This document shows positions 11,201 to 21,561 of a DNA stretch of 64,000 bases, piece by piece. The position numbers and the translations under genes are program-made. Positions within the stretch are counted from its first letter, which is position 1; every line of letters starts with the position of its first letter. Under the pieces are notes generated by a model. The model was given only the letters and a program-made list of their open reading frames with translations, made no database searches and had not been told where the DNA came from. Origin of the DNA: JACKAQ01 sp020634975 [NCBI: Calditrichia bacterium]. Lineage in GTDB: Bacteria; Calditrichota; Calditrichia; RBG-13-44-9. The DNA is taken from assembly GCA_020634975.1 (NCBI GenBank), contig JACKAQ010000001.1:1116001-1180000 (forward strand), written 5' to 3'.

Positions 11201-12462
11201 AGAATTTCGAACACCACGGCATCACGTTTGTCCACAAATCGTTTGGCACTTTTCACCGTTTTAACAATTTTTCGATCCTGCAATTTACGAATGATAAACG
11301 GTTTGAATAATTCAACCGCCATTTCTTTCGGTAAACCGCATTCGTATAAATGCAATTTCGGTCCGACCACCACAACCGAACGACCGGAATAATCTACCCG
11401 TTTACCGAGCAGGTTCAACCGGAAACGGCCTTGCTTGCCGCGCAACATATCGGAAAGTGATTTGAGCGGGCGGTTGCCGTCGCTGCGAACAGCGGTAGTG
11501 CGTTTGGTATTGTCGAACAATGCATCCACAGCTTCCTGAAGCATGCGTTTTTCGTTACGCAAAATCACTTCCGGCGCTTTGATATCCATTAATTTTTTCA
11601 ATCGATTGTTCCGGATAATTACCCGGCGATATAAATCGTTCAAGTCGCTAGTTGCGAAACGACCGCCTTCCAACGGCACCAGCGGACGCAGTTCCGGCGG
11701 AATGACCGGCACAACATCGAGCACCATCCATTCCGGTTTATTTTTGAATTCACCGTTTTCACGGGTACGGAACGCTTCCACAACTTTTAGACGCTTGAGT
11801 GCGTCCTGTTTCTTTTGCTGCGATTTTTCCGTTTTGAGGATATGGCGCAGTTCATCGGAAAGCGGGTCGACTTCGAGACGTTTGAGCATTTCGCGAATTG
11901 CGTCACCGCCCATTTTCGCGATAAATTTGTCCGGATGATCATCCGGCAAACTCAAATCATCTGAAGTCAAGTTATCCAGAACCTTGTTGTAATCTTCTTC
12001 GAGCAATATGTCGCCGGTTTTCAACCCGGAATTTCCCGGCTGAACAACAACATATGCTTCATAATAAATGATTTTTTCCAAATGTTTTGGTGCAATGTTC
12101 AACAAATAACCAATTTTGGTCGGTGTTGAACGAAAATACCAGATATGCACGATTGGTACCGCGAGGCTGATATGCCCCATCCGTTCCCGGCGAACACTTT
12201 TTGTGGTTACTTCAACGCCGCATCGATCACAAATGATGCCTTTGTAACGTATGCGTTTGTATTTCCCGCAATGGCATTCCCAATCTTTTACCGGTCCGAA
12301 GATTTTTTCACAGAACAAACCGTCTTTTTCCGGCTTGAACGAGCGGTAGTTAATCGTCTCCGGTTTGGTGACTTCCCCAAAACTTTTTTCCAAAATAGAA
12401 TTGGGTGATGCCAATCCAATGGAGATTTTCGATATATGGCCTTTGTTGGGATAGGTTTCCAA
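8224..12462 (-). CDS. rpoC: DNA-directed RNA polymerase subunit beta'
   Basis: This is the beta' subunit of about 1412 residues. Visible features are the N-terminal zinc ribbon (CHCGKYKR...CDRCGVEV), the clamp, the catalytic [12 protein letters not shown] motif near residue 467 with its three aspartates, the trigger-loop region, and the second cysteine cluster [15 protein letters not shown]. The start is taken as TTG at 12462 because AAGGAG precedes it by 5 bases. A TTG at 12504 would add 14 residues but has no Shine-Dalgarno site. The opening [17 protein letters not shown] resembles Bacteroidota/FCB RpoC. It follows rpoB across a gap with a strong hairpin and ends with TAG. Apart from the start, the call is certain. 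Confidence 0.97.
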   Translation of the reverse strand: METYPNKGHISKISIGLASPNSILEKSFGEVTKPETINYRSFKPEKDGLFCEKIFGPVKDWECHCGKYKRIRYKGIICDRCGVEVTTKSVRRERMGHISLAVPIVHIWYFRSTPTKIGYLLNIAPKHLEKIIYYEAYVVVQPGNSGLKTGDILLEEDYNKVLDNLTSDDLSLPDDHPDKFIAKMGGDAIREMLKRLEVDPLSDELRHILKTEKSQQKKQDALKRLKVVEAFRTRENGEFKNKPEWMVLDVVPVIPPELRPLVPLEGGRFATSDLNDLYRRVIIRNNRLKKLMDIKAPEVILRNEKRMLQEAVDALFDNTKRTTAVRSDGNRPLKSLSDMLRGKQGRFRLNLLGKRVDYSGRSVVVVGPKLHLYECGLPKEMAVELFKPFIIRKLQDRKIVKTVKSAKRFVDKRDAVVFEILEDIVKDHPVLLNRAPTLHRLGIQAFQPVLIEGKALQIHPLVCSAFNADFDGDQMAVHLPLSYEAQMEARLLMLASHNILSPASGRPLATPSQDMVLGCYFITKERDGVAGEGMVFSNPNEVMIAFDSGKAHLHAKIKVRWHGEIVSTTVGRVIFNSIVPDEVGFVNEVMTKKALEKLVGKVMLSIGNLGTVEFLDNLKGLGFRYSTMAGTSIGLDDVVIPDSKPAFIDKAYEEVRMLEEQYHMGFITDGERYNKVIDIWTRVTDQVSSDLFKLLQDHRDGFNSLYMMSHSGARGSREQIRQLAGMRGLMAKPQKTLTGQTGEIIENPITANFFEGLSVQEYFISTHGARKGLADTALKTADAGYLTRRLVDVAQDVMISEIDCGTILGIETSPIKEGEKIIEPLSDRVLGRFATDDVYDPISGELLVEAGQVIDEEIALKIDNSAIEKITIRSVLTCETARGVCTMCYGRNLASGRMVDIGEAVGVMAAQSIGEPGTQLTLRTFHIGGTAGRIAAQSEVVSRFEGKIKYEELRTLVTTEEVDGEIETYDICVGRNGKIHIVDSKDRSLTNFTVPYGAKVMVKDEQVVKRGSTLFEWDPYSSVILTERGGRLRYVDLVDNVTTREELDEQTLQKQRVVIESRNKNLSPHISVVDEDGKEIANYILPVKAHILGNDGIEVKPGQILAKIPREIGKTRDITGGLPRVAELFEARKPKEQAVVSEIDGVIRFGPIKRGIREIIVEGQLEKKKYNVSYSMHVLVHNGDYVRAGEMLTDGAISPQDILQILGPNKVQEYLVNEIQEVYRLQGVGINDKHIEIIVRQMMQRVRVIDSGDTRFLEGDSVNKFVFKEENEKIRNKVIITEPGDSRFKLRQRVDRVKFEYTNRQLEKSEKKLAECRPAEPATGEPVLLGITQASLTTDSFISAASFQETTRVLTDAAISGKVDYLYGLKENVIVGNLVPAGTGLKKFKHLHVEYKEETDQEETVPEELPAE

Positions 12463-12513
12463 ACTCACTCCTTTACCATTTTGTAGGTTTCGACGTTTTG
12501 ACAAAGCAAAAGC

Positions 12514-12535
12514 GGCACCCGCAATGACGGGTGCC
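12514..12535 (-). terminator. rpoB-rpoC intercistronic hairpin (attenuator or processing site)
   Basis: A perfect 8-bp stem GGCACCCG / CGGGTGCC with a 6-base loop lies about 12 bases after the rpoB stop. On the minus strand it is followed by GCTTTTGCTTTG, which is T-rich but not a clean T-run. It could cause partial termination or set an RNase cleavage site that tunes beta' against beta. The CGTCATTGCGGG core also resembles dispersed palindromic repeats. Its role is inferred from position only. Confidence 0.45.
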
Positions 12536-12547
12536 TACATCGTACCG

Positions 12548-15500
12548 TTATTCTGCTTTTACATCTAAACCGAGCCCTTGCAATTCTTTCACCAAAACGT
12601 TGAAAGATTCGGGTCTGCCCGGTTCCGGCAGGTTGTCGCCTTTGACAATTGATTCATACACCTTTGTGCGTCCGTGAACATCATCACTCTTGTAAGTGAG
12701 GACTTCCTGAAGCGTGTGCGCGGCGCCGTATGCTTCCAATGCCCACACTTCCATTTCACCAAAACGCTGCCCACCGAACTGAGCTTTACCACCCAGCGGC
12801 TGCTGGGTAATGAGCGAGTAGGGTCCGATAGACCGGGCGTGGATTTTATCATCCACCATGTGGGAAAGTTTGATCATGTAAATCTGACCCACGGTAACTT
12901 GCTGCTGGAATTTTTCGCCAGATTGTCCGTCGAACAGGGTTGTTTTCCCGCTTTCGGGTAGTCCCGCTTTGCGCAACTCGCCGAGCACTTCGTCGTATGT
13001 TGCACCGTCGAACACTGGTGTTGCATAAAATTTGTCCAGCAAACGTCCGGCCCATCCAAGGGTAGTTTCAAATATCTGTCCAAGGTTCATCCGTGATGGT
13101 ACGCCCAGCGGATTTAAAACAATATCAACTGGTTGTCCATCGGGTAAAAACGGCATATCTTCAGCAGGTACAATACGTGCAATAACACCCTTGTTCCCGT
13201 GTCGACCAGCCATTTTATCGCCTACTTTTAATTTCCGTTTCTGAGCGACATAAACCTTTGCCAATTGCACAATTCCGGGCGGCAATTCATCGCCGACCAT
13301 GATTTTGTGTTTTTCGGTACGCAAATCGTTATCGATATCGCGCATCAGGTTTTTGTATTCAGTAAACATCTGGCGAATGCGGGTATTTTTCTCGTCGTCA
13401 TCGAACCACGGCGTAAGATAGTCAACCAGATCCAGTTCGATTGTATCGAATGTTCCGGCTGTTATTTTACTACCGGGTTTAACCAACGTTTTACCCGGAC
13501 GGGTCATTATCCCTTTGGAAGGGGTACTCCCGAAAGTATTCACTAAATAGTCGATTAGACGATTACGAATAGCATCAATTTTCTCGTCTGTTTCGTTTTC
13601 GAGAATCTCGAGCTTTTTCTTGTCATCTTTTTTGGTTTTGGGGTCTTTTTTCTTTCGCGAAAACAGTTTGGTATCGATAACAACGCCTTCTGCGCCTGCC
13701 GGCATTTTCAGCGATGCATCTTTTACATCCCCCGCTTTACTACCAAAGATTGCCTTCAGCAGTTTTTCTTCTGGCGTCGGTTCGGTTTCGCCTTTGGGCG
13801 TTACTTTACCAACCAGAATATCACCGGCTTTAACTTCTGCGCCGGTGCGGATGATGCCGTTTTCGTCAAGATTTTTGGTTGCTTCTTCACTGACATTGGG
13901 AATTTCCCGCGTCAGTTCTTCTTCACCGCGTTTGGTATCGCGAACCTGGATTTCCAGCTCTTCAACATGAATGGATGTGTATAAATCTTCCGAAACCATT
14001 CGTTCGGAAATCACAATCGCATCTTCAAAGTTGTAACCATTCCACGGCATAAACGCGACCAAAACGTTTCGTCCCAAAGCAAGCTGACCGCGGTCTGTTG
14101 CCGGACCATCTGCCAGCACATCGCCTTTTTTAACGGGCTGCCCTTCGGAAACCAACACGTTCTGATTAATACAGGTGCTTTGGTTTGTACGAACAAATTT
14201 CATTAGTTCGTATTCAACCCGTTGTGCTTCACCGGTAAGAATTTGGCGAGGTTCATCCACGGCTCCAACATCCACCCGGATGATGATTTTGTTAGAATCA
14301 ACCTTCTCCACAACACCGTCAACATCTGCAAGAATCATTGCACCGGAATCTTTGGCGATTTGCTCCTCAACACCGGTTCCAACAATCGGCGTTTCCGGTC
14401 GAATAATCGGAACAGCCTGACGCTGCATGTTCGAGCCCATCAACGCACGGTTAGCATCATCGTGCTCCACAAATGGCACAAGTGATGCAGATGCGGATAG
14501 AATCTGGTTCGATGCAACGTCAATATATTGCACATCATCCGGCGATGTCATCACAAAGTCACCGCGTTTACGTACTTTCACCAGATCATTTTCAAAATTA
14601 CCGGTTTTAACATCAATCGGTGCATTGAACTGAGCGATCGTTACGCGTTCTTCGTCATCAGCAGAAAGGTATTCGATCTCATCGGCAACTTTTCCACCCT
14701 TCACTTTGCGATACGGCGTTTCGATAAATCCGAAATCGTTAACACGCGCAAGCACACTTAACGACGAAATCAAACCGATATTCGGTCCTTCCGGCGTTTC
14801 AATCGGACACAGGCGTCCGTAGTGCGTATAGTGAATATCGCGAACCTCAAAACCAGCTCTTTCGCGGGTTAACCCGCCCGGTCCTAACGCACTCATCCGG
14901 CGTTTGTGGGTCAGTTCTGCTAAGGGGTTGGTTTGATCCATGAACTGGGAAAGCTGTGATGTACCGAAAAATGTATTGATCACAGAGGTAATGGCACGTG
15001 CGTTCACCAGTTCCTGTGGCGTAATCGTTTCCGCATCGCCAAGGTTCATCCGTTCTTTTATCGTTCTGGCCATACGGGTTAAACCCAGATTAAACTGGGC
15101 TGCCAGCTGCTCACCGACGGTTTTTACCCGGCGATTGCCAAGGTGGTCAATATCGTCTGTGCTGCGCTTGCCTTCCCGCAAATCAATCAGGTATTTAACG
15201 ATTTCAACAAAATCTTCCGGGAAGAGAACCGTATTATCGTAATCGATATCCAGTCCCAGTTTTTTGTTTAATCGATATCGTCCAACTGCGCCAAGTTCAT
15301 ATCGCTTGGGATTGAAGAACATTTTTTTCAACAAATCGCGGGCGGTATCGAGATCTGGCGGTTCACCGGATCGCAACAATTCATAAATTAACCGCAGCGC
15401 TTGCTCTTCATTTTTTGCCGGATCTTTCGCTAAAGTATTGAGAATGATGTTCGGCATCGAGGGATCGTTGGGCGTTTGCAAAATAAGTTTTTTTATTTTG

Positions 15501-16324
15501 GCAGCTTTCAATGCTTCAACGTTTTCTTCATCCAGCAATGCACCTGTTTCCAGCAGCACTTCACCGGATTTTTCGTTAACAACATCACCAACAATTTTTC
15601 GTCCAACCAATGATAGCGTATCTGTATCGGCAAGGGTTACTTCTTCAACCAATTCAAACAGGCTCAGCAAATCATCATCGCCCTGAAAACCCAGCGCACG
15701 CAGAAATGCTGTTACATAAAATTTCTTTTTACGATCGATATAAACGTGTAAACAATCGTTTACGTCGGTCATGAATTCTACCCAGCTGCCCCGAAACGGG
15801 ATGATCCGGGCAGAGAATATTTTAGTACCGTTCGGGTGAATACTTTCATCAAAAAACACACCTGGTGCACGATGTAACTGGTTAACAATAACCCGCTCTG
15901 CACCATTTATGATGAAGGTCCCCCGCCCGGTCATGTAGGGCATATTACCCAAATACACATCTTGCTCGATGGTATCTGTATAATCTTCGGTTTCACCGGT
16001 TGGGTCTTTTATTGATAGCCGCAACTTCGCTTTAAGTGGAGCTGCGTACGTCAATCCTCTCTCCCGACACTCCTTTACGGAGTACTTCGGCTTGTCAATA
16101 TAATATTCCACGAAATCAAGAATGAAATTCTCTCGACTGTCAACAACGGGAAAGATGTTGAGGAATACCTCTTGCAAGCCCTTGTTTGCTCTTTCGTCGG
16201 GCGCTTTATCTTCCTGCAAAAATTCTTTAAAGGAACGTGTTTGCACGTCCAAAAGGTCAGGATAGGTAGCAATAGAGGGAATTTTTGAGAAAGTATGACG
16301 CTCGATCAAGCTTCCGTTCTTCAA
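12548..16324 (-). CDS. rpoB: DNA-directed RNA polymerase subunit beta
   Basis: This 1258-residue beta subunit contains the rifampicin-pocket region [20 protein letters not shown] followed by [14 protein letters not shown]. The wild-type-looking D, H, R and S positions there predict sensitivity. It also has the [13 protein letters not shown] segment, the lysine-rich [17 protein letters not shown] box, and the C-terminal [20 protein letters not shown] clamp motif. The TTG start at 16324 has AGAGG 6 bases upstream. A lysine-rich insertion ([16 protein letters not shown]) interrupts the region after KLFSRK, as seen in other FCB-type beta subunits. It is transcribed after rplL and before rpoC. Confidence 0.97.
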   Translation of the reverse strand: MKNGSLIERHTFSKIPSIATYPDLLDVQTRSFKEFLQEDKAPDERANKGLQEVFLNIFPVVDSRENFILDFVEYYIDKPKYSVKECRERGLTYAAPLKAKLRLSIKDPTGETEDYTDTIEQDVYLGNMPYMTGRGTFIINGAERVIVNQLHRAPGVFFDESIHPNGTKIFSARIIPFRGSWVEFMTDVNDCLHVYIDRKKKFYVTAFLRALGFQGDDDLLSLFELVEEVTLADTDTLSLVGRKIVGDVVNEKSGEVLLETGALLDEENVEALKAAKIKKLILQTPNDPSMPNIILNTLAKDPAKNEEQALRLIYELLRSGEPPDLDTARDLLKKMFFNPKRYELGAVGRYRLNKKLGLDIDYDNTVLFPEDFVEIVKYLIDLREGKRSTDDIDHLGNRRVKTVGEQLAAQFNLGLTRMARTIKERMNLGDAETITPQELVNARAITSVINTFFGTSQLSQFMDQTNPLAELTHKRRMSALGPGGLTRERAGFEVRDIHYTHYGRLCPIETPEGPNIGLISSLSVLARVNDFGFIETPYRKVKGGKVADEIEYLSADDEERVTIAQFNAPIDVKTGNFENDLVKVRKRGDFVMTSPDDVQYIDVASNQILSASASLVPFVEHDDANRALMGSNMQRQAVPIIRPETPIVGTGVEEQIAKDSGAMILADVDGVVEKVDSNKIIIRVDVGAVDEPRQILTGEAQRVEYELMKFVRTNQSTCINQNVLVSEGQPVKKGDVLADGPATDRGQLALGRNVLVAFMPWNGYNFEDAIVISERMVSEDLYTSIHVEELEIQVRDTKRGEEELTREIPNVSEEATKNLDENGIIRTGAEVKAGDILVGKVTPKGETEPTPEEKLLKAIFGSKAGDVKDASLKMPAGAEGVVIDTKLFSRKKKDPKTKKDDKKKLEILENETDEKIDAIRNRLIDYLVNTFGSTPSKGIMTRPGKTLVKPGSKITAGTFDTIELDLVDYLTPWFDDDEKNTRIRQMFTEYKNLMRDIDNDLRTEKHKIMVGDELPPGIVQLAKVYVAQKRKLKVGDKMAGRHGNKGVIARIVPAEDMPFLPDGQPVDIVLNPLGVPSRMNLGQIFETTLGWAGRLLDKFYATPVFDGATYDEVLGELRKAGLPESGKTTLFDGQSGEKFQQQVTVGQIYMIKLSHMVDDKIHARSIGPYSLITQQPLGGKAQFGGQRFGEMEVWALEAYGAAHTLQEVLTYKSDDVHGRTKVYESIVKGDNLPEPGRPESFNVLVKELQGLGLDVKAE

Positions 16325-16438
16325 AGAGACACCTCTTGACTATGTTACAGGGTTCTTACAGGCAATTTCACTACAAACACGGATAGCAAAGTAGTTAAAA
16401 CCACTTTGCATCCGGGTATTTTAAACAGTTTGGAAGAG

Positions 16439-16458
16439 AATAGCGGTAAACCACTATT
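16439..16458 (-). other. hairpin at the rplL-rpoB junction
   Basis: AATAGTGG and CCGCTATT pair on the minus strand (8 bp including one G-T) around a TTTA loop. The hairpin overlaps the last codon and stop of rplL, and 114 bases separate it from rpoB. In E. coli the rplL-rpoB gap holds an attenuator and an RNase III site. No T-run follows here, so an attenuator role is only suggested. Confidence 0.3.
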
Positions 16459-16840
16459 TAACTTCCACAGTAGCGCCTACTTCTTCCAGTTGTTTTTTCA
16501 GGTCGTCAGCTTCGGCTTGTGGCACAGCTTCCTTTACTGCTTTGGGAGCACCTTCAACCAGGTCTTTGGCTTCTTTCAAGCCTAAACCGGTGATCGCGCG
16601 AACCACTTTAATCACCTGAATTTTCTGGGAACCGATTTCTTTCAGCACCACATCAAATTCGGTTTTTTCTTCAGCAGCTTCCGCAGCAGCACCTGCAACA
16701 GGCATGCCCGGCATCATCATCGGTGCGGCAGCAGCAGTAACACCAAAGGTTTCTTCCACTTCCTTCACCAAGTCGGATATTTCCAGCATGGTAGCGCTTT
16801 TAAGATACTCAATTACATCGGCACGAGTAATATCAGCCAT
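16454..16840 (-). CDS. rplL: 50S ribosomal protein L7/L12
   Basis: This 128-residue acidic stalk protein has an N-terminal dimerisation helix ([21 protein letters not shown]), an alanine/methionine/proline-rich hinge, and a conserved C-terminal domain. That domain carries EKTEFDVVL and [20 protein letters not shown], which bind translation factors. It follows rplJ by 53 bases. Length and sequence are typical. Confidence 0.97.
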   Translation of the reverse strand: MADITRADVIEYLKSATMLEISDLVKEVEETFGVTAAAAPMMMPGMPVAGAAAEAAEEKTEFDVVLKEIGSQKIQVIKVVRAITGLGLKEAKDLVEGAPKAVKEAVPQAEADDLKKQLEEVGATVEVK

Positions 16841-16893
16841 TTCGAGGATACCTCCGTTATGGATACGTTAACAAATATCGATGATACGCTTTA

Positions 16894-17415
16894 TTAATTT
16901 TCTTTCTTTTCTTTCAAAGCGTTTAAAACGCCAACGACATTTTGCATATTTGCGTTCAATGTTGAAGCCAGTTTGCCCATCGGCGAGATGATCATTCCGG
17001 CAAATTTACCGATCAATTCCTGTTTGCTCGGTAGACTGGACAACGAAGCAACTCTTGAGCTTTCGATGACCTGTCCTTCAAAATAAGCAGCTTTAATCGG
17101 CATTTTATCGCCCAACTGCTTTTTAAATCCATCCATCACTTTGATGGGGAGGGTTGGATCATCATAGCTGATGGCGTATGCGTTCACGCCTTTCAGGTAA
17201 TCTTCCAAACCTTCGATTCCGGATTTTTCGAGTGAGATTTTTGCCAGGGTATTTTTTACAACACGATAGTCAATATCCGACTCAAAAAACTTTTTGCGGA
17301 TTTCAACAATTGTATTTGCGTCTACACCTGTAAAATCTGTCATAATAAAAGAACTTGCCCGACCAAACTTGTCGGCCATGTCCTGTACGATCGTTTCTTT
17401 TTGTGGTGTGGGCAT
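16894..17415 (-). CDS. rplJ: 50S ribosomal protein L10
   Basis: This 173-residue protein anchors the L12 dimers of the stalk. The N-terminal rRNA-binding domain includes the pattern SSFIMTDFTGVDANTIVEIR and DYRVVKNTLAKISLEKSG. The C-terminal helix NANMQNVVGVLNALKEK docks L12. The 83-base leader between rplA and rplJ might hold the L10-binding autoregulatory RNA known in other bacteria, but no clear structure was picked out by eye. Confidence 0.96.
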   Translation of the reverse strand: MPTPQKETIVQDMADKFGRASSFIMTDFTGVDANTIVEIRKKFFESDIDYRVVKNTLAKISLEKSGIEGLEDYLKGVNAYAISYDDPTLPIKVMDGFKKQLGDKMPIKAAYFEGQVIESSRVASLSSLPSKQELIGKFAGMIISPMGKLASTLNANMQNVVGVLNALKEKKEN

Positions 17416-17498
17416 TTTACAATACCTTTTTACGCTTGAAATTCAAAACTGTTTAAACAATTACCCCGCAGGGTCAGAATTAAAACTCCCGATTCAGA

Positions 17499-18197
17499 TT
17501 AGTCCTGAAATTCTACGGGATTTGTAATCAACCGGATACCAGGTCCCATCGTATTTGAAATGCAAATACTTTTGAGATAGGCGCCTTTTGCCGTTGAAGG
17601 ACGCAACCGGATAATCGTTTGCATCAACATTTTCACATTATCTCGCAATTTATCGGCGTCAAAAGATGCTTTGCCAATACCTGTGTGCACGGTGCCTTTT
17701 TTATCAACCCGAAAGTCGATCTTACCGGCTTTCACCTCTTTAACAGTGGTTCCGATATCCATTGTAACCGTTCCACTTTTTGGGTTAGGCATTAATCCGC
17801 GCGGACCAAGAACCTTACCCAGTTTTCCTAAATCGCGCATGGCATCCGGCGTTGCAATCAGCACATCGAAATCAACCCATCCTTGTTGGATCTTTTCGAG
17901 ATACTCATCATACCCAACGTAGTCTGCACCTGCGTTTTTAGCATCATCCTCTTTTTCGCCTTTTGCGATTACCAATACGCGAACCTCTTTACCTAATCCG
18001 TGAGGCAGCGAAACGGTTCCCCGCACAACTTGATCAGCATGACGAGGGTCAACACCCAGGCGAACGGATAATTCTACAGTTTCATCAAACTTGGCATTTG
18101 CTGTTTTTTTGATCAGCTCTATCGCCTCGTTCAGACTGTATTCTCTTTTTTCAATGAACTTAAAAAGTTCGTTATAACGTCTACTTCTTTTCTTCAT
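17499..18197 (-). CDS. rplA: 50S ribosomal protein L1
   Basis: This 232-residue L1 has the motifs [20 protein letters not shown] and [20 protein letters not shown], the family signature, plus [21 protein letters not shown]1 forms the mobile stalk at the E site and in other bacteria represses the rplK-rplA mRNA. It lies 17 bases after rplK. All conserved parts are present. Confidence 0.97.
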   Translation of the reverse strand: MKKRSRRYNELFKFIEKREYSLNEAIELIKKTANAKFDETVELSVRLGVDPRHADQVVRGTVSLPHGLGKEVRVLVIAKGEKEDDAKNAGADYVGYDEYLEKIQQGWVDFDVLIATPDAMRDLGKLGKVLGPRGLMPNPKSGTVTMDIGTTVKEVKAGKIDFRVDKKGTVHTGIGKASFDADKLRDNVKMLMQTIIRLRPSTAKGAYLKSICISNTMGPGIRLITNPVEFQD

Positions 18198-18214
18198 GGA
18201 ATTCCTCTACCAGC

Positions 18215-18640
18215 TTAATCAACAACGTCGATTCCCATGCTCCGCGCTGTTCCTGCAATGATATTTATTGCGGCATCAACAGTCATCGCATTCAAGTCAG
18301 GCATTTTCAATTCTGCAATTTCTTTTAACTGACTATACTTGATTTTCGCAACTTTATCCCGATTCGGCACAGCAGAGCCTTTTTCAATTTTCAAAGCTTT
18401 GAGCAGTAGCGTTGCAGCCGGCGGTGTTTTCGTAATATAGCTGAATGAACGGTCAGCGTATACGGTTATCACAACCGGGATGATATATCCCAAACTATCT
18501 TGGGTTTTTGCATTAAACTGCTTACAGAACTCCATAATATTTACACCCTGCTGACCCAAGGCAGGACCTACTGGCGGCGACGGATTCGCCTTTCCGGCAG
18601 GAATCTGGAGTTTGATTTGACCAACAATTTTCTTTGCCAT
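18215..18640 (-). CDS. rplK: 50S ribosomal protein L11
   Basis: This 141-residue protein has [20 protein letters not shown] (the thiostrepton-site proline loop) and the C-terminal rRNA-binding domain ending [19 protein letters not shown]11 forms the GTPase-associated centre with 23S rRNA. It lies 17 bases after nusG and before rplA, the common order. Confidence 0.97.
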   Translation of the reverse strand: MAKKIVGQIKLQIPAGKANPSPPVGPALGQQGVNIMEFCKQFNAKTQDSLGYIIPVVITVYADRSFSYITKTPPAATLLLKALKIEKGSAVPNRDKVAKIKYSQLKEIAELKMPDLNAMTVDAAINIIAGTARSMGIDVVD

Positions 18641-18657
18641 CGAATTATCTCACTATA

Positions 18658-19194
18658 TTATTGTTCCAAATGCACTTGCAGGAAATCCAGCTCAACAGGG
18701 GTCGGGCGTCCGAAAATACTAACCGAAACCTTGAGCTTTTTCTTCTCTTCGTTGATTTCTTCGACCACACCGGTAAAATCAGCAAATGGACCATCCATTA
18801 CACGAATGAGATCTCCCACACGAAATGGCACTTCCACCTTTTCTACTTCGCTTTCCTGACGTTCAACTTTCCGGAGCACAGCTTCAATTTCAGACTCGCG
18901 AACGACTTCCGGATTGTTTTTAGGACCAACAAAACCGATGACTCCCGGCGTTTCCTGTACAAGGTGAGCGGTACGAGTGTTGTAATTTAATTCGATCAGA
19001 ATATAACCCGGAAAGAAAACTTTGTTTTTCAGGCGCTTTTTACCATTTCGCATTTCCAACACTGGTTCAGATGGTACAACAACTTTTCCAAATTGCTCTT
19101 CCATAGCCTGAAATTGGATTGCATTTTCCAAATGCGCCTTAACTTTGCTTTCCTGTCCGGAAATTACGCGCAGTGTGTACCACTTCTTTTCCAC
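18658..19194 (-). CDS. nusG: transcription termination/antitermination factor NusG
   Basis: This 178-residue protein has an N-terminal NGN domain (KKWYTLRVISGQESKVKAHL; VFFPGYILIEL) that binds the RNA polymerase clamp. The C-terminal KOW domain (FRVGDLIRVMDGPFADFTGV, then VSIFGRPTPVELDF) contacts S10 or Rho. The GTG start at 19194 has AAGGA about 10 bases upstream. It lies between secE and rplK, as in most bacteria. Confidence 0.97.
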   Translation of the reverse strand: MEKKWYTLRVISGQESKVKAHLENAIQFQAMEEQFGKVVVPSEPVLEMRNGKKRLKNKVFFPGYILIELNYNTRTAHLVQETPGVIGFVGPKNNPEVVRESEIEAVLRKVERQESEVEKVEVPFRVGDLIRVMDGPFADFTGVVEEINEEKKKLKVSVSIFGRPTPVELDFLQVHLEQ

Positions 19195-19215
19195 AGCTTA
19201 TATTTCCTTCTTTAC

Positions 19216-19398
19216 CTAATAAAGTAAATTTACCAGCGAAGATATCAGCATATCTGCAGCGTAGATAAAGGTTGTAAAAACGACCGTTATTACAACTACA
19301 ACAAAAGAAGAACTGATAATTTGGTCTTTGTCAGGCCAGCTTACTTTCTTCAATTCTCGAATGACATCTTCGTAAAACTGCTTTATTTTTTCGCTCAT
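19216..19398 (-). CDS. secE: preprotein translocase subunit SecE
   Basis: This 60-residue short SecE has one amphipathic helix (IKQFYEDVIRELKKVSWPDK, with the conserved KVSWP) and one membrane helix (about residues 31-55, SSFVVVVITVVFTTFIYAAD). SecE clamps SecY in the export channel. The short single-helix form is the usual one outside Enterobacteria. It lies 21 bases before nusG and after tRNA-Trp. Confidence 0.95.
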   Translation of the reverse strand: MSEKIKQFYEDVIRELKKVSWPDKDQIISSSFVVVVITVVFTTFIYAADMLISSLVNLLY

Positions 19399-19484
19399 AC
19401 TTCACTCGTAAACTTTACTGTTTATTTCAGTTTAACAGACTTCATCTTGTAAAAACTAAAATCACAAAACCATGACAAACTATG

Positions 19485-19558
19485 CAGGCCTGGAGGGACT
19501 CGAACCCCCAACCCCCGGTTTTGGAGACCGGTGCTCTAGCCAATTGAGCTACAAGCCT
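19485..19558 (-). tRNA. tRNA-Trp (anticodon CCA)
   Basis: The minus-strand cloverleaf has a 7-bp acceptor stem AGGCTTG/CAGGCCT (one G-T), the D-arm GCTCAATTGGCTAGAGC, anticodon loop CTCCAAA (CCA), and a GGGGGTTCGAGTCCCTC T-arm. No CCA is encoded at the 3' end, so it is added after transcription. It sits between rpmG and secE inside the tuf-rpoC gene run. Confidence 0.96.
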
Positions 19559-19567
19559 GTCTGAAAC

Positions 19568-19717
19568 TTAGCGTGTTTCCTTATGCATGGTTTGCATATT
19601 GCAAACTTTGCAGAATTTTTTTCGCTCAACACGATTGGGATGTTTTTGCTTGTTTTTATCTTCCACATAATTACGGCTTTTACAAACCGTACACTCAAGT
19701 GTAATTTTAACACGCAT
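19568..19717 (-). CDS. rpmG: 50S ribosomal protein L33
   Basis: Reading the minus strand from ATG at 19717 gives a 49-residue protein starting MRVKITLECTVCKSRNYVED, with a second CxxC pair (FCKVCNM) near the end. This is L33 of the zinc-ribbon (C+) type with two CxxC motifs, so it probably binds zinc. It lies 44 bases after tuf and 10 bases before tRNA-Trp. The tuf-rpmG-secE arrangement is common in bacteria. Confidence 0.95.
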   Translation of the reverse strand: MRVKITLECTVCKSRNYVEDKNKQKHPNRVERKKFCKVCNMQTMHKETR

Positions 19718-19761
19718 TAAACATGCCTCAAATTCTGCTATACAGGCATCGGAAAACCTGA

Positions 19762-20952
19762 TTACTTAATAATTTCGGTTACAACGCCAGCACCAACGGT
19801 CCGACCGCCTTCACGAATTGCAAAACGCAATTCTTTTTCCATTGCGATGGGCTTTTGCAGCTCAACCGTCATTTGGGTATTGTCACCAGGCATAATCATT
19901 TCAGTGCCTTCAGCCAACTCAACTGCACCGGTTACGTCCGTTGTACGGAAGTAAAATTGCGGACGATAGTTAGCAAAGAACGGTGTGTGACGACCACCTT
20001 CTTCTTTTTTCAACACATAAACTTCAGCTTTAAATTTTGTATGCGGCGTAATGGAGCCCGGCTTTGCAGCAACCATTCCTCGCTCAAGTTCTTCTTTCGA
20101 AACACCACGCATCAACAAACCTACGTTGTCGCCAGCCTGACCCTGATCGAGAAGCTTCCGGAACATTTCAACGCCAGTGATGGTGGTTTTGCGATCGCGA
20201 TCCAAACCGATCAACGCAATTTCATCGCCAACCTTAACAATACCACGTTCGATACGACCAGTACCCACGGTGCCACGACCGGTAATACTGAAAACATCTT
20301 CGATTGGCATCAGGAAAGGCTTATCAATATCGCGTTCCGGTGTCGGAATATAGCTGTCAACAGCTTCAACCAGCTCTTGGATACACGCGTTTGCAGCCTG
20401 ATCCCCAGGATTACTAAGAGCATTCAAAGCGCTTCCACGAACTACCGGTATATCATCGCCGGGGAATTCATAGCTACTCAGTAGCTCACGAACTTCCAAC
20501 TCAACGAGGTCGAGCAATTCTTCATCATCAACCTGATCGACTTTGTTAAGAAACACAACGATATATGGCACGTTTACCTGACGAGCCAACAAGATGTGCT
20601 CACGAGTTTGCGGCATCGGGCCATCAGCAGCACTAACTACCAAAATCGCACCGTCCATCTGAGCGGCACCAGTAATCATATTTTTAATGTAGTCCGCGTG
20701 ACCAGGGCAATCCACGTGTGCATAGTGACGATTGTCAGACTCATATTCTACGTGAGCTGTTGCAATCGTAATACCGCGCTCGCGTTCTTCGGGAGCATTA
20801 TCAATCGAATCGAACGAACGCGCTTTAGCCAGACCTTTATTGGAAAGGTGCTGAGTGATTGCTGCGGTCAACGTTGTTTTACCATGGTCAACGTGCCCGA
20901 TTGTTCCCACGTTAACGTGGGGTTTACTTCTGTTAAATTTTTCTTTAGCCAT
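19762..20952 (-). CDS. tuf: elongation factor Tu
   Basis: This 396-residue EF-Tu brings aminoacyl-tRNA to the ribosome. The G1 loop [10 protein letters not shown] is near residue 18, the switch includes ERERGITI, the G3 box is DCPGHADY and the G4 box is NKVD. Domain II has [13 protein letters not shown], and the protein ends [11 protein letters not shown]. The gene follows four tRNA genes and is the only tuf in the window, with none between fusA and rpsJ. The ATG has a clear purine-rich site upstream. Confidence 0.98.
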   Translation of the reverse strand: MAKEKFNRSKPHVNVGTIGHVDHGKTTLTAAITQHLSNKGLAKARSFDSIDNAPEERERGITIATAHVEYESDNRHYAHVDCPGHADYIKNMITGAAQMDGAILVVSAADGPMPQTREHILLARQVNVPYIVVFLNKVDQVDDEELLDLVELEVRELLSSYEFPGDDIPVVRGSALNALSNPGDQAANACIQELVEAVDSYIPTPERDIDKPFLMPIEDVFSITGRGTVGTGRIERGIVKVGDEIALIGLDRDRKTTITGVEMFRKLLDQGQAGDNVGLLMRGVSKEELERGMVAAKPGSITPHTKFKAEVYVLKKEEGGRHTPFFANYRPQFYFRTTDVTGAVELAEGTEMIMPGDNTQMTVELQKPIAMEKELRFAIREGGRTVGAGVVTEIIK

Positions 20953-21045
20953 TAGAGAATCCTCCGACTGTTAGAAATTGTAGAAACTGATCAATGAATT
21001 TATTCTCAATAATTAAACTAAATATTTTTCCGGATAAATAAGTAG

Positions 21046-21118
21046 AGCCCACGACCGGATTTGAACCGGTGACCTCATCCTTACCAAGGATGTGCTCTAC
21101 CTACTGAGCTACGTGGGC
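21046..21118 (-). tRNA. tRNA-Thr (anticodon GGT)
   Basis: The minus-strand cloverleaf has acceptor GCCCACG/CGTGGGC, a D-arm GCTCAGTAGGTAGAGC, anticodon loop TTGGTAA (GGT) and T-loop GGTTCAAATCC. No 3' CCA is encoded. It is the last of four tRNAs before tuf and corresponds in position to E. coli thrT. Confidence 0.96.
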
Positions 21119-21171
21119 TTGAAAAAAGAGAGGAAGCTCCTTGCAACTTCAAAACAAGGCGCTTCCCGCTG

Positions 21172-21244
21172 AGCGGGAGACGAGACTCGAACCCGCGACC
21201 CTCAGCTTGGAAGGCTGATGCTCTACCAACTGAGCTACTCCCGC
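21172..21244 (-). tRNA. tRNA-Gly (anticodon TCC)
   Basis: The minus-strand cloverleaf has acceptor GCGGGAG/CTCCCGC, anticodon loop CTTCCAA (TCC) and T-arm GCGGGTTCGAGTCTCGT. No CCA is encoded. It lies between tRNA-Tyr and tRNA-Thr(GGT) and corresponds in position to E. coli glyT. Confidence 0.96.
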
Positions 21245-21326
21245 GTATGTAAAAACCTTTCCTCTAAAAAAACAACTCCTCGCCCATAACTCATTTTTCT
21301 ATAAAGCCGAGCTAAAGCTTTTAGCG

Positions 21327-21409
21327 TGGGGAGGGGCGGATTCGAACCACCGAAGGCCTGAGCCGACAGATTTACAGTCTGTTGCGTTTGACCGCTTCGC
21401 TACCTCCCC
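21327..21409 (-). tRNA. tRNA-Tyr (anticodon GTA)
   Basis: This 83-base class II tRNA has acceptor GGGGAGG/CCTCCCC, anticodon loop CTGTAAA (GTA) and a long variable arm (TCGGCTCAGGCCTTCGGTGG region), as expected for bacterial tRNA-Tyr. The T-loop is GGTTCGAATCC and no CCA is encoded. It lies second in the four-tRNA cluster. Confidence 0.96.
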
Positions 21410-21443
21410 GAGTATTAATTACAACAATATCGGAGCCGCTGTG

Positions 21444-21516
21444 AGCTGGTGAAGGGACTCGAACCCCCGACCGGCTGATTACAAATCAGCTGCTCTACCA
21501 ACTGAGCTACACCAGC
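21444..21516 (-). tRNA. tRNA-Thr (anticodon TGT)
   Basis: The minus-strand cloverleaf has acceptor GCTGGTG/CACCAGC, D-arm GCTCAGTTGGTAGAGC, anticodon loop TTTGTAA (TGT) and a T-arm GGGGGTTCGAGTCCCT. No CCA is encoded. It is the first gene of the tRNA-tuf-rpoBC run and corresponds in position to E. coli thrU. Confidence 0.96.
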
Positions 21517-21533
21517 ATTTCAAACAGCCGCTA

Positions 21534-21561
21534 AATATAATCAGCCAAAATCCAAATGCAA
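21534..21561 (-). promoter_or_regulatory. promoter of the tRNA-tuf gene run
   Basis: On the minus strand TTGCAT (21561-21556) and TATATT (21539-21534) are separated by 16 bases. The -10 box ends 17 bases before the first base of tRNA-Thr(TGT). The flanking sequence is AT-rich, with runs of A and T upstream that could act as an UP element. The location at the head of a stable-RNA unit supports the call. Confidence 0.6.

Noticed and set aside
21046-21516. tRNA cluster as a possible integration (att) site
   Set aside because: All four tRNAs are followed by normal spacers and conserved genes; no partial tRNA repeat or integrase lies near.
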